In this document: in pieces, positions 24,229 to 34,056 of the stretch
Position numbering within the stretch: the stretch's first letter is position 1
Layout: each line of letters starts with the position of its first letter
Assembly (NCBI GenBank): GCA_028554755.1
Contig: JAPTOF010000014.1
Location: 5,270,001 to 5,334,000 of the forward strand
DNA from: Cordia subcordata
Taxonomy: Eukaryota; Streptophyta; Magnoliopsida; Boraginales; Cordiaceae
DNA: 64,000 nt
Direction of reading: 5' to 3'
The notes under the pieces: model-generated
Told to the model about the DNA's origin: nothing
Seen by the model: the letters and a program-made list of their open reading frames with translations, nothing else
Databases searched by the model: none
Translations under genes and position numbers: made by a program

Positions 24229-24524
24229 ATTGAGTGTCAGTAAGTCCAAATATCATGATGACAGTGGAGAAAGCGGTCATGATATTGTTAGGACAGCTGG
24301 CTGGAGAAATTTGAAAAGAGATTTGTCGTATTAGGCAAATCAATGAGCAGATTTGTCATATCTGGCAAATCTATCTACTGTCGGAAAGCAATAGTCTACT
24401 GTAAATAAACAATAGTTTTTACTTTTTACTGTTTGTAATTATTGTGTTTTCCTGGATTCAAAATTTGTGAAGTTCGTGGAAAGTCGGATTTAATTTTTGT
24501 TTCATATCCGAGCATTCAAGTGTC
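24229..24524 (+). promoter_or_regulatory. EPRV-C region between ORF2 and the TATA box
   Basis: Non-coding viral DNA with several copies of a GATTTGTC(A/G)TAT..GGCAAATC motif (about 24320-24372) and CTACTGT repeats (24375-24410). The same sequences precede the TATA box of copy B on the other strand. They may be enhancer elements; that is inference from position. Confidence 0.45.
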
Positions 24525-24533
24525 TATAAAAAG
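24525..24533 (+). promoter_or_regulatory. EPRV-C pregenomic RNA promoter, TATA box
   Basis: TATAAAAAG in the context GTGTCTATAAAAAGCAAAG, with a GAGAGA-rich start region 20-45 bp downstream. It matches the copy B box apart from one extra A. The transcript would read through the 500-bp leader and (TTA)n toward the PMD-2 start at 25539. Confidence 0.75.
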
Positions 24534-25072
24534 CAAAGACTCGGATCAGAGAGAGGCAGAGGGAGAGAGCGCATTGTAAATTTTCTTTTCTTTTGATTAT
24601 TGTAAAAATCTTCCATCAAAAATATTTTAAAGTTCATTTCAAGGTACTTTTCTTTTTATTTTCTATCATTTTATTTTATTTGTTTGTGCTTGATCAGCCT
24701 AATGACAGGCTGAGATCCTGATGGATTATTGTAATACCACCTTACCATAGGAGCTTGCTTAGGCCAATCTTAGACCTAGAGGATAACCCTCAAATACTCT
24801 GTTGACATCGTTAAGGTCTTAAGATTAGGGATTATCTCTTTATAATCTTACAGATTAAGGTTTCTTTATATAATGAAATCTTTTGGAACCGTCCGCCCGT
24901 CTTGCCAATTTGATGTTTGAAGGCGTTTTTGGGCGATTCCTTTGTTCCGCTGAAGATTTAATTATATATGGAGTAAAATCCTGAAATCTATTCTTCATAT
25001 TATTTGAGATATTGTCTAAGCTTAAGGACTCATCTATGTCCGCGGACTGCTGTTATTTGCGATCTTATCACC

Positions 25073-25128
<56 letters not shown>

Positions 25129-25200
25129 GTTAGTATTGTTATTATTATTATTATTATTATGATTATTATTGTTAGTATTGTTATTATTATTATTATTATT

Positions 25201-25242
<42 letters not shown>

Positions 25243-25470
25243 ATTATTGTTTTTGTTATTATTATTATTATTATTGTTATTATTATTATTATTGTTATTA
25301 CTATTATTATTATTGATATTTTAATTGTTATAATTATTACATCAATTAGTTTTATTATTATTATGGCTGTTTTATCATCAGTATCATTGTCATTATCATT
25401 ATCATTATCATTTTTATTAGTTTTATTATTATTATTGTTATTGTTATTATTATTTTTACTATTATTATGA
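25073..25470. repeat. (TTA)n microsatellite, right border of the EPRV block
   Basis: TTA repeats with TTG-rich, ATTGTTAGT and (CATTAT)n-like interruptions. It begins exactly where copy C stops and ends about 70 bp before the PMD-2 start. It is the right half of the tract at 6481-6698. It lies in the position of the PMD-2 5'UTR intron. Confidence 0.9.
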
Positions 25471-25538
25471 TTATTATCAATATGAATTTATATGAATATA
25501 TTTATTAATCAATTCATTTATTGTTCGTAGGTGACGGT

Positions 25539-27986
25539 ATGGCCCACAGACTAGTACCAAAGGACACATCCCTTTCATTCACTATGCTCAGCATAGGACT
25601 TATCTGATGACGACCACCACATATCTTAGGGAGGTTTGAGTACTCAGATGCGATAAGCATCTATATGACGAGCCTGAGCATCCTCGTGTTCAGAAGGCAT
25701 TGGTGACTGCAGGGTTTTATGGGTGTTATGCAGCAGGTGGGCAGGAGTTTTATTATCCTATGTTGACTGCCTTAGTTGAGCGGTGGAGAGCAGAGACACA
25801 TACATTCCACCTCACTTATGGAGAGACCACCATCACATTGTAGGATGTAGCTATTTTATGAGGTTTACCCGTACAGGGTGATCCTATGCCAGAGATCGGT
25901 AAAGCGCGACGCCCGGTTGTCGAGTGGCAACAGCTATTCCATGATGTATGTGGTGTAGCACTTCCTCAGGATGCCATTAATGCGAGATCCGGCAAGGTAA
26001 ACTTGCATGAGTTGAGGAATATATACATGTTAACACGTCTCGAGGAGTACACCCAGGAGCAGGCTCAACATCGTGCCCGTCTGTGGATATTCTCCTTCTT
26101 AAATTGCCATTTGTTCGCCGATGCCAGTGGTAACCAGGGAGACATGAACTGGTTGTTTGTACTGCAGGTCTTTGGGAATATCAGACCATTGAATTGGGGC
26201 ACTGCAGTATTTGCATACATCTACTATTAGTTGGATCTATATGCATATGGTGATAGAGTGAACTTATGCGGTGGATTCAGTCTGATGCAGGCATCATATA
26301 TATTCTATAATGTATCTGTAAAATTTCTATGAATAATAATGTTACTAACGTCTTGGTTTACGTGTAGTGGTGGCTGTTCGATAGATTCGACATTTTCAGA
26401 CCCAGACTCTATCCGCCGCCTGCACGGCGAGCTCGGTGGACATACCTAGCAGAGGGTAATTGGGTTGGGTTACCGGGAAAGCCCCGTGGTGTCATATGTC
26501 AACAGTTGAAGGAGTTTCGAGATACTGCTAACGGCGATTTATTGGTGATTCGCGATGCATTGGACAAGATGCAGCCGGATCAGGTTTAATAAGCATATTA
26601 AGATGTATAATTGCATATTACATATACTCTTTAAGTTAATAGCTATTTAACTTATATGAGCAACAACAATGACATCACGGTTTGATTGGGAGTCGTATAT
26701 GAGCACTATTGACCAGCTGCCACTGTATTACACGGAGGGGTCTGATTGGTGCAGAGCATATGTCCTACTCATCTTTGGAAAGATGGTGAAGTATCATAGA
26801 ACTGACAGGGTAATGCAGTAGTTTGGTTTGCAGCAATCGATCCCAGCCCCATCGTTGCCGTCAACGATAGTGGACCACATCAGAGAAAAAGAGAAAATAA
26901 AGGATCCTCAGGAGTTAGCTCGGTTGCGTGGTCTTTGGGAAGAACATCGGAGGTTGATCGCCGAGGAGAGCCCAGATGTACTCCCACTATCTCAATACAT
27001 ACAGTGGTACCGGCATCACTCTATTACAGTCATCAGTCAATCACTGTCGAAGCAGATGCATAGGGGCTACCAGACATAGTCCCGAGACACGAATCGTTTG
27101 GTAAGTAGAGTATCACAACATCCTCATGACTTTTGTAAAGTCTTATGTGTACATATTATGTAATGTAATTATGATGTGCTCTGTGTGTAGGCTAGCACCA
27201 TGGGTACCATGTATCACCACCTACAGCGCGGGTACCAGCAGCATGCGCAGGGGACATTTTTAACTGCGAGCTTTCTGGCCAGAGATGCACTTTATGCTGG
27301 CCCAGATGCAACAGACATTGACACAGGCACATTACCAGCATGTGCTCGATACTGCCACATACTTTGATGTCCCTGCGCCAGTGCAGCCGTATATCTCGAT
27401 GGCATCGTCGCTGACACTGCCACAGCCCCCACCCACATGGCCTTACCCACCGACGCAATGGACTATCCCAGCATATTGGACTGGTCAGCCCACGCAGTTG
27501 TCCCCATTCCTCACACAGCCCACTCAGGCCACACCGAGCCCCACAGCTCATTCAGCGCAGCCATCTTCATCTAGCCATGGCATTGGGCAGTTGTCTGGGT
27601 CCTTCTAATACGCTTCAGGCAGCCAGCCCATGTTTTCGTTCATGACGACCCCATTCGTGCCAATCTAACCTGCACACCCTGCTAGTGGATCTAGTTATCA
27701 AGGGATTGGGCAACCCCTTGATGATGGCATACGAGTGAAGGATTATTTTCATGACGACCCACAGGTTGAGACTCAATCGTCACAGCCACCGCAAGTACAG
27801 CCAGACACTCAGCAGGCCCAGCCTCAAGGGCAGCAGGGACATGCCGAGCAGCAGGGACCATCCCAGCCTGAGCAGGGACATCGAAAGAGGAAGCACCTGT
27901 GCGAACAAGGTCCGAGCAGGCGACAACCCCCACTAGAGACGAAGGGACACCCTCCAAATTGTGGCACCGAACATCGTAGGGCCTAG
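25539..27986 (+). pseudogene. Plant mobile domain (PMD) protein gene of MULE-2 (decayed)
   Basis: The start ATG (25539-25541, MAHRLVP) follows a TTCGTAG splice acceptor ending at 25530, as in PMD-1. Exon 1 (about 25539-26275) is scarred by frameshifts but shows RTDTFHL-like residues, then RARLWIFSFLNCHLFADASGNQ and LNWGTAVFAYIY. Exon 2 (26368-26583) reads WWLFDRFDIFRPRLYPP. Exon 3 (about 26680-27100) has FDWESYMSTIDQLPLYY and an in-frame TAG near 26820, and ends at a GTAAGT donor (27101). Exon 4 (27191-27986) encodes a Pro/Gln-rich tail (PPTWPYPPTQW, later QPPQVQPDTQQAQPQ) with a frame change near 27608. It converges with mudrA-2. Its 5' intron was split by the EPRV block, separating it from its own promoter. 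Confidence 0.8.
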
Positions 27987-28099
27987 GTATCAGTGGGTGG
28001 TTTGGAGTGTATCTGTCTATATAACTGGAATATTTTTTGACATTATTTATTTCTTTTTTACTTATTATTATTAATTTTCGTGTTATACAACATAGAAAG

Positions 28100-28274
28100 A
28101 CAACGAAGATTTTATGTTTTAACAAAGGTTCAATCACCGATGAAGATGACATAATAACAAAGGTTTAATCACCGATGAATATTTATGTTTTAACAAACAT
28201 TCGATCACCGATAAAGATGACATAATAACAAAGGTTCAATCACAAACGAAGATGACATAATAACAAAGGTTAAA
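28100..28274. repeat. Tandem repeat between convergent PMD-2 and mudrA-2
   Basis: About four imperfect units of 30-40 bp contain AACAAAGGTTCAATCACC followed by GATGAAGATGACATAAT. They fill the space between the 3' ends of the two facing genes. The tract reaches the mudrA-2 stop region. Confidence 0.75.
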
Positions 28275-30781
28275 TCACCCTAGACAGTTGGAACGGTTGT
28301 GCCCATGCTGATGACAATTCGAACACCTTCTCCGACCTACTTGATCCGACTGGTCCATTTCGTTGGGGATACATCTACCACCTAGTCTACCTCTCCTTCT
28401 TTGGCGCAATCGTGCTAGATTGGGGCCTAGTTGCCATGTGGGTACTGCTGGCCAGTAATTCTCATGTCCCAAAGGCTCTAATGGCATTGAGTATGTTGCA
28501 GTGTACCTGCTACCATATATTCCTTCTGTATTACTCACCGAGTAGTTTGTTTAGATACCGTGCTAATGCCTGTGCATGCGAACACGGCACATGATACGCT
28601 GTCCATTTACCACAAGTACATGTCTTCTTGTTGAATTTCACAACTTGTGTTGGTGGTCTTTCAGTGAATGATGCCGATAAATGCCCGACCTGTGCCGTAC
28701 AAGTTGGGAAGTAGAAATTTAAAACATATTGACGGTGTGAATGAGACTCCCACTTCTCAAAAAGTTCCCTTGTTCTACTTGGGAACAGTGTTTGTTGTCC
28801 AACCAAATAGCTAGCATTTATGGATCGATTGTATAAGTATTCCACCAACTTCATAAAAGTGTGACTGACAACGTAGTTATTGGTAAGCATTTTGCACCAA
28901 CAAGAACACCATTAAAACAATTGACACTGTCCGTCGTCATCATACCCCAACAGGCCCCTCCATCATAAGAAAGGGTCCAAACTTCCTTGTCGATTTTAGA
29001 TAAATAGTCAAACACGTTCCTCCCAACACCGCCTGGTCTGGGGTCAATTTCAAGAATTTTTTGCATGATTGCATTATGCTTGCGATGATGTTCTTTTTCA
29101 GCTACCCAACACAAGTCTTTGACTTACTGGTTTTGATAATGTTTCATCACATTGCTTTTCAGATGTCGAAGGCAAATATGATGTTTTACACGTAAATGCC
29201 CGTCTGACGAGATATTTTCCACAGCAGCAAGTATCCCTGGGTGACGATCAGATATTAAACAAACCTCTTCCATATCATGAAGAAAATGTTGTTGCACAAG
29301 GCGTAGGAACCATGGCCAACTATCTATTGTCTCAACATCAACGATGGCAAATGCCAACGACAAAACTTTTCCTGTTGCATCTGTCGTCAGTGATATAAGA
29401 AGATGACCCTTGTATGGGCCTCGTAAGTGGGTACCATCAAGCGTCATCACGGGTCGACAATGCTTCCATACTATGATGCACGGAAAGAACTTGTAAATTA
29501 TGATCGTCCTAGGATTCTTTCTTTTCAAAGCTCTAAAGAACCATGGAAGGGATTGATATGAGGCGTGCCAATTGCCATAAACAAGTTCGATCGCCTTATT
29601 TCGCCCACGCCATGCCTTCCCGTATGATATATTCACCTGAAGTGCTTCCTTAACGTGAGCTCAAACAAAATCGACCTCGAAATCAGGTTTATGTTTTACA
29701 AAATGTCTTACCATAAATCCGACCAAATCAGCTGTAAGATTTTTGTGCCTACACTGTCTGTTTCCGCAGTACTTTGTAATCTCGATTTTTCAGTGCATGG
29801 ATTTTTTAATGGCACGCAAGTACTATCTACATGGATTATCGTGGTTGGTACTCTTGCAAGAAACGATGTATAAGCTCGGTGTGGATCGGTCTACCAAGTA
29901 CCCTTTTTGAACACTAACTGTGTACATCTGTACGGCCCGCTGCACATCTTTTTTGTTAGGAAAAACCATGCCCAATGCAAGCTCCTTAGTATTTGGTTTC
30001 CAAACGAGCTTGGTTGCTGGTACATCCATGTTATCCATGTAGTACTCCTGCGTAGCAGTTTGTAACTCAACATGATCCAACTCCTCGACGTTAGGTACTC
30101 CACCGCTGCTTGGACCGCCTTGTATGTTAGAGTTTGCATATTCATCATCATCGTACCATGCATTTTATTGGTTCAACTCCACATCCTCATTATCTTCTTC
30201 CGGCTCGGATTGAAATATGTCCATATTCAAGTCGAACATCGCATGCAAGCCTTCGGCATGTGATGTCCCAGCAACATTAAATGCGTCCTGAGAAGACACG
30301 TTTAAATTGGAAGACTCTGGCACGATCGTAGCCATGTTGTCGCCTTCGTCTCGGTAACCAGTAAAATTTCCATTCAAATCGGGGACACCCTCGTCAAAAG
30401 GAGTACCACTGACTGTCTGGGGAATGTACACGCCATCTGTGCCTACGTCCACATAAACATCTGCCATGCACATGTAATTGGGATGACAAGAAATCTAATA
30501 CATGTCCCGCAACTCTTCATCGGAACTGACTGCACTAACACTGAAATACGGATATATGAGTTGATGATTGCTGATTGAAAACGGTGATACAACACAACTC
30601 TGTCCACGTCATAACACAAATTGAGCTTCTCATAAACACTGTAAACAAACTCATCGTTCGACGTTTCTTCTGTTATTTTGACTTTGCGCCTTGGCTTTGC
30701 AGTCTCGTACTGTACGTTGAAAGGGCCATTTATTTTTCGGCCTCCATAATGTAAAATAACAATTATTGCGTTTGGATTCAT
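28275..30781 (-). pseudogene. mudrA-like MULE transposase of MULE-2 (nearly full length, decayed)
   Basis: This is the most complete MULE transposase here, from ATG at 30781 to a stop near 28275. The N-terminus (MNPNAIIVILHYGGRKINGP) is a PB1/ubiquitin-fold-like region. A frameshift near 30480 follows, then an acidic stretch and a TAA near 30163. The MuDR DNA-binding region (ELALGMVFPNKKDVQRAVQ) is at about 29995-29935. The catalytic core has TLDGTHLRGPYKGHLLI (about 29439) and LISDRHPGI (about 29255), so both Asp residues remain. A TAA occurs at 29124-29126. The SWIM finger (CTCGKWTAYHVPCSHA, about 28610-28560) is intact. A frameshift near 28540 precedes a CCHC knuckle (CSNCHQHGHNRSNC). It would act on the palindromes and TIRs of this element if it were whole. 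Confidence 0.85.
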
Positions 30782-30963
30782 ATTATTTTCAGGATTTGGT
30801 ATGAAATATTGGGTGGTTTACAAATACAATTTAGGGGTTTCAAACCTTTTGGGCGAGCTGAAATTACTGTTAACAAAACATATGCAAATTTTTTTTTGCT
30901 AGCAATAGGCTAAAGCCAGATATTTTGAAGCAATGTTTGGACGCAATGGGGAGGAGGAGGGGG

Positions 30964-30972
30964 TTTATATAG
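30964..30972 (-). promoter_or_regulatory. TATA box of mudrA-2
   Basis: The minus strand reads CTATATAAA about 185 bp upstream of the ATG at 30781, followed by a CCTCCTCC-rich leader. It sits just inside the right subterminal palindromes. Confidence 0.6.
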
Positions 30973-31014
30973 CTAGTTGTGATGCTGAGTTCGTTAGTTG
31001 AATATCCAAAATGT

Positions 31015-31330
31015 GGATTTCGGCTATTCAATAAACGAATATGGCTGCCACCTTGTCAGTCATATATTCATTGATGGGAAGTAGGAATCACGGGACAAAC
31101 TTTCAGCTATTCAATAGCCGAAATTAGCTGTTGAAAAGCAGGAATCTGCCAGATTGCCAGGAGAATATATGCTGCAACCATTTTCGGCTATTGAATAGCC
31201 GAAAATGAATTTTGGCTATTCAAAGGCCGAAATCAGTTGTTCAATAACCGAAACTCCTACGTGGCCTGCCAACGTGTAAAAAGCGAGCTTCGTGGTAGTT
31301 GAATTGCCTATTTCGGCCTTTCAATAACCA
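31015..31330. repeat. Right subterminal palindromes of MULE-2
   Basis: Five or six copies of the TCGGCTATTCAATAGCCGA-type palindrome. The clearest are near 31019 (one arm mutated), 31101-31120, 31184-31203 (GGCTATTGAATAGCC core) and 31210-31230; half copies are near 31237 and 31312. They mirror those at 5938-6080. Confidence 0.8.
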
Positions 31331-31414
31331 AAAGTGCTACTTTTGAAACCCGATCCAAAATAGGACTATTTTTTAAATTAAAATTTTAAAGTGTGTTATT
31401 TATAAAAAAGGTTC
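31331..31414. repeat. Right terminal inverted repeat of MULE-2
   Basis: AAATTAAAATTTTAAAGTGT and GTTATTTATAAAAAAGG are the reverse complement of the left terminus from 5780. The 9-bp duplication follows at 31415. Confidence 0.8.
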
Positions 31415-31423
31415 ATGAAAGTT
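31415..31423. repeat. Right 9-bp target site duplication of MULE-2 (ATGAAAGTT)
   Basis: Identical to 5771-5779; the next base (G) also matches, so a 10-bp reading is possible. Confidence 0.8.
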
Positions 31424-31559
31424 GTTCGAATATACCTTTCACACGGAAAAAATCATAAAATGTAGACCATTTTATAAAATATTAGGCCACTTCTTATATG
31501 ACTAATTAGTTTTTATGCTGGAATATTAGTGATAATTAATATAATGTCAGAGTTAAATC

Positions 31560-32640
31560 AACTTTAGTCCAATTTCTTGTGTTGGTCACATGTGACCATC
31601 TTTTCCATCCTACTATTTGACGACCATCTTATTTCTTTCGCTATTGTCATTGACCATTATGTTTGTCAAACCTTGTTAAATATGCTTTCATTGACCATTG
31701 TGGTTGTCACTCCTTACTGATCATCTTATCTCCTTCTCACCTTGACCTCATACTGCAATTTTATCTTCTTCTTAGCATAACCTCATATTGTAACCATTAC
31801 AGTTATCACACTCTTACCATCCTCCTATTGTGACGATTGTAGTTGTCGTACTTGCTAACCATCATATCTCTTTCTTATTATCACCTCATATTTGTATCTC
31901 CCTTATTGTTGTCATTGACCATTGTGGTTGTCACACCTTACTAACCATTATATTGTCATTGACCATTTTGGTTGTCACACCTTACGAGCCATCATATCCG
32001 CTTCTTATTGTGACCTCATACCATTGTTGTCACACTCTAACCATCCTTATATTATGATTATCGTAGTTGTCACTACTATTCATCATATCTCCCTTACACC
32101 ATGACCTTATATTGTGACCATTGTGGTATTGTGTTTGTCACACTCTGCTAACCATCATATTTCTTTCTTATCATGACCTCATATTGTAACCATTGTTGTT
32201 GTCACACTTCGGCCATCGTATCTGTGAAGCTCTCCATTCATCGTGATCACCATGCTAATAATCCTGTTTGTAGAGGGAACTCCCATCACTAATTCCATCT
32301 CACCAATTCTTTGTTGTCATTTGTTTGTCAAAGTGGATCTCAAATTATTTGTCATCACTAGTAAATTATTATCTTGACCATTGTGGTTGCCACACCGTGC
32401 TAACCATCTTATGGTTGTCACACTCTGACCATCCTTATATTGTGAACATTGTGGTTGTCAAACTCTAACCATCATATCCATGGAGCTTTGATTTATCATG
32501 AATACCTTACTAACCATCCTGTTCTTAGAGCTATAGGTCACCAATTTCATTTCACTAATTCTTTGTTCTCATTTGTTTGTCAAACTGAATCTCAAATTAT
32601 TCGTCATTACGAGCAAATTATTACCGTGTATTTGTTTGAT
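31560..32640. repeat. Degenerate minisatellite between MULE-2 and MULE-3
   Basis: Many imperfect repeats contain GACCATTGTGGTTGTCACAC and a CTAACCATCATATC-type block, with CTTATTGTGACCTCATATTG linkers. A larger duplication of about 250 bp is overlaid: CAATTCTTTGT(T/G)(G/C)TCATTTGTTTGTC occurs near 32310 and again near 32560, each followed by CTCAAATTATT. Short open stretches here are repeat by-products. No gene is recognised. Confidence 0.7.
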
Positions 32641-32937
32641 AAAAATAAATGACAATTGAATGAGAAATTGAGGTTTAAAATTGAAGGTGAAATTAGATTG
32701 AATTTGAGTAAAATATTATTATTAAATTTAGTAATATCTTTGAAAGACTCTAACGTTCTGAAGCAACCCTTGATGAGATATGTACTTTACAAGTATAGAC
32801 ACAAGAGTAGTGTCTTGTTTAAATAGATGTCTTTGATAGCTAATCGTTGAAATAACATTTATTTGAACAGGTACTTGCCATCATAAACGCCTACAAAGTC
32901 AAAAGTCTAGACATGATCATTCTCTTGTTGGTAGTTG

Positions 32938-33005
32938 AATGCTTTTTTAAACTTCTTTCAAAAGTAGCCTAGTTTTAAAACATTTTTCAAAAATACGCTT
33001 TCGGG
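32938..33005. repeat. Left terminal inverted repeat of MULE-3
   Basis: The stretch from AAACTTCTTTCAAAAGTAGC through CCTAGTTTTAAAACATTTTT to ACGCTTTCGGG pairs with the reverse complement of 56398-56470. Confidence 0.75.
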
Positions 33006-33540
33006 TTTCTAAAACCCGAATAAACTTAACATTGAATGAAGTCTGGGTTGCTTAGAGAACGTGAGTTCTAGTTCTTGAAATCGGGTTTCTAGAACCCAAA
33101 AAGTATTCTGGAAAGCCTTTAATATGGTTTTGAAAACCTAAAAACTAAAATTTGGGTTTCCAAAAGACAATTTGGTTTTCGAAGCATAGGTGTCAAAGGC
33201 AGTCAACGGCATGTGACAACACTACCATGATTTGGGTTTTCAAAAGCCAAATTGGGTTTTCAAAACTCGATTTCAGCCAGACTACACATTCCCTTTAATG
33301 ATGCAACGTTGTGGCAGCAATATTCAAAATTTTGGGTTTCTAAAACCTGATTTGTAACAAACTGAATATTCACTGAAACGACAAGACTCAAGGACAGCAA
33401 GATTCTACACGTTTGGGTTTTGAAAATCCGATTTCAGATAATCGAATATGTTTCCTGTTGCTGGGCCACTTCGTGCGATTTGGGGGTCAAAAAATATTCA
33501 TAACAAATGGGTTTGCAAAACCCGAATTTTGGGTGATGAA
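33001..33540. repeat. Left subterminal palindromes of MULE-3
   Basis: Repeated GGGTTT(C/T)NAAAACCC-type palindromes; the clearest, TCGGGTTTCTAAAACCCGA, is at 33001-33019. Others lie near 33082, 33236, 33253, 33335, 33413 and 33507. They differ from the motifs of MULE-1 and MULE-2. Confidence 0.75.
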
Positions 33541-33545
33541 AACAA

Positions 33546-33552
33546 TATAAAG
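33546..33552 (+). promoter_or_regulatory. TATA box of mudrA-3
   Basis: TATAAAG followed by a CCTTCCTCCC-rich leader, 125 bp upstream of the ATG at 33671. Position and context match the mudrA-2 promoter. Confidence 0.6.
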
Positions 33553-33670
33553 CCCTGCCCCTTCCTCCCTGATTCATTCCATAACACCTCAGTAATTCGA
33601 TACTTTCATCTTTGTTCTCATACAAACCAAACCCTCAAATTCTTTTTAAAAATCTCTCTATCATTGAAAA

Positions 33671-34056
33671 ATGAATTCAAACACAGTTGGTATTCTTTTA
33701 TGTTATGGCGAGCAAAAAATCAATGGCCCTCACAGTGTTGATTATGAGACTATAACGCCTGTACGTAAAGTCAAAGTAACACATGATACGTTATACAATG
33801 AATTCGTATCTTGTGTTTATGAAAAACTTCAATTGCGTAATGGAATCAATAGAGTCGAACTATTTTATCGATTCCAATCGGCGATGGTAAACTCTTAATA
33901 TCCATATTTTAACATGAATGCAATTAGCAATAATAAAGATTTACAGGATATGCTTCAGATGGCTTTTACAATCCAAATACCATGCGTACTTTGCAAGTAA
34001 TAGTTGACATATATAGCGATGATGTATATATTCCACAACCAATTAGTGATGTGTGG
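33671..34056 (+). pseudogene. mudrA-3, 5' part before the Athila insertion
   Basis: The N-terminal PB1-like part of a MULE transposase, from ATG at 33671 (MNSNTVGILLCYGEQKINGP). It aligns with mudrA-2 along its length: KVKVTHDT against KVKITEET, VYEKLQLRNGINRVELFYRFQSA against the equivalent stretch. A stop at 33896-33898 and a frameshift near 33965 follow. The last readable codons (IPQPISDVW) end at 34056, where the Athila element starts. The sequence resumes at about 45190 with RLDLNAE in the same reading sense. Confidence 0.8.

Larger units (their letters stand above)
18422..25072 (+). mobile_element. Endogenous pararetrovirus copy C (deleted polyprotein, ORF2, promoter)
   Basis: A plus-strand viral copy that mirrors B. 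It holds the end of the upstream ORF, a polyprotein with an internal deletion of about 600 bp, ORF2, promoter and leader. It stops at 25072, in the leader just before the primer site, and continues directly into (TTA)n. By eye it is very similar to A and B. The promoter at 24525 points out of the block toward PMD-2. Confidence 0.85.
5780..31414. mobile_element. MULE-2, complete Mutator-like transposon containing an EPRV block
   Basis: The left terminal repeat (from 5780, GGGAATTTTTTTATAAATAA) pairs with the right one (ending 31414; on the minus strand GAACCTTTTTTATAAATAAC), and both continue ACACTTTAAA then TTTTAATTT. A perfect 9-bp duplication flanks them. Inside are palindromic subterminal repeats at both ends, a PMD gene (+, 25539-27986) and a convergent mudrA gene (-, 30781-28275). 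The element was split by an 18.4-kb pararetroviral block (6699-25072) inserted in a (TTA)n microsatellite. Without that block it would be about 7.3 kb. Confidence 0.85.

Noticed and set aside
31830..32652. Three short open frames
   Set aside because: Their residues repeat with the minisatellite and have no other support.
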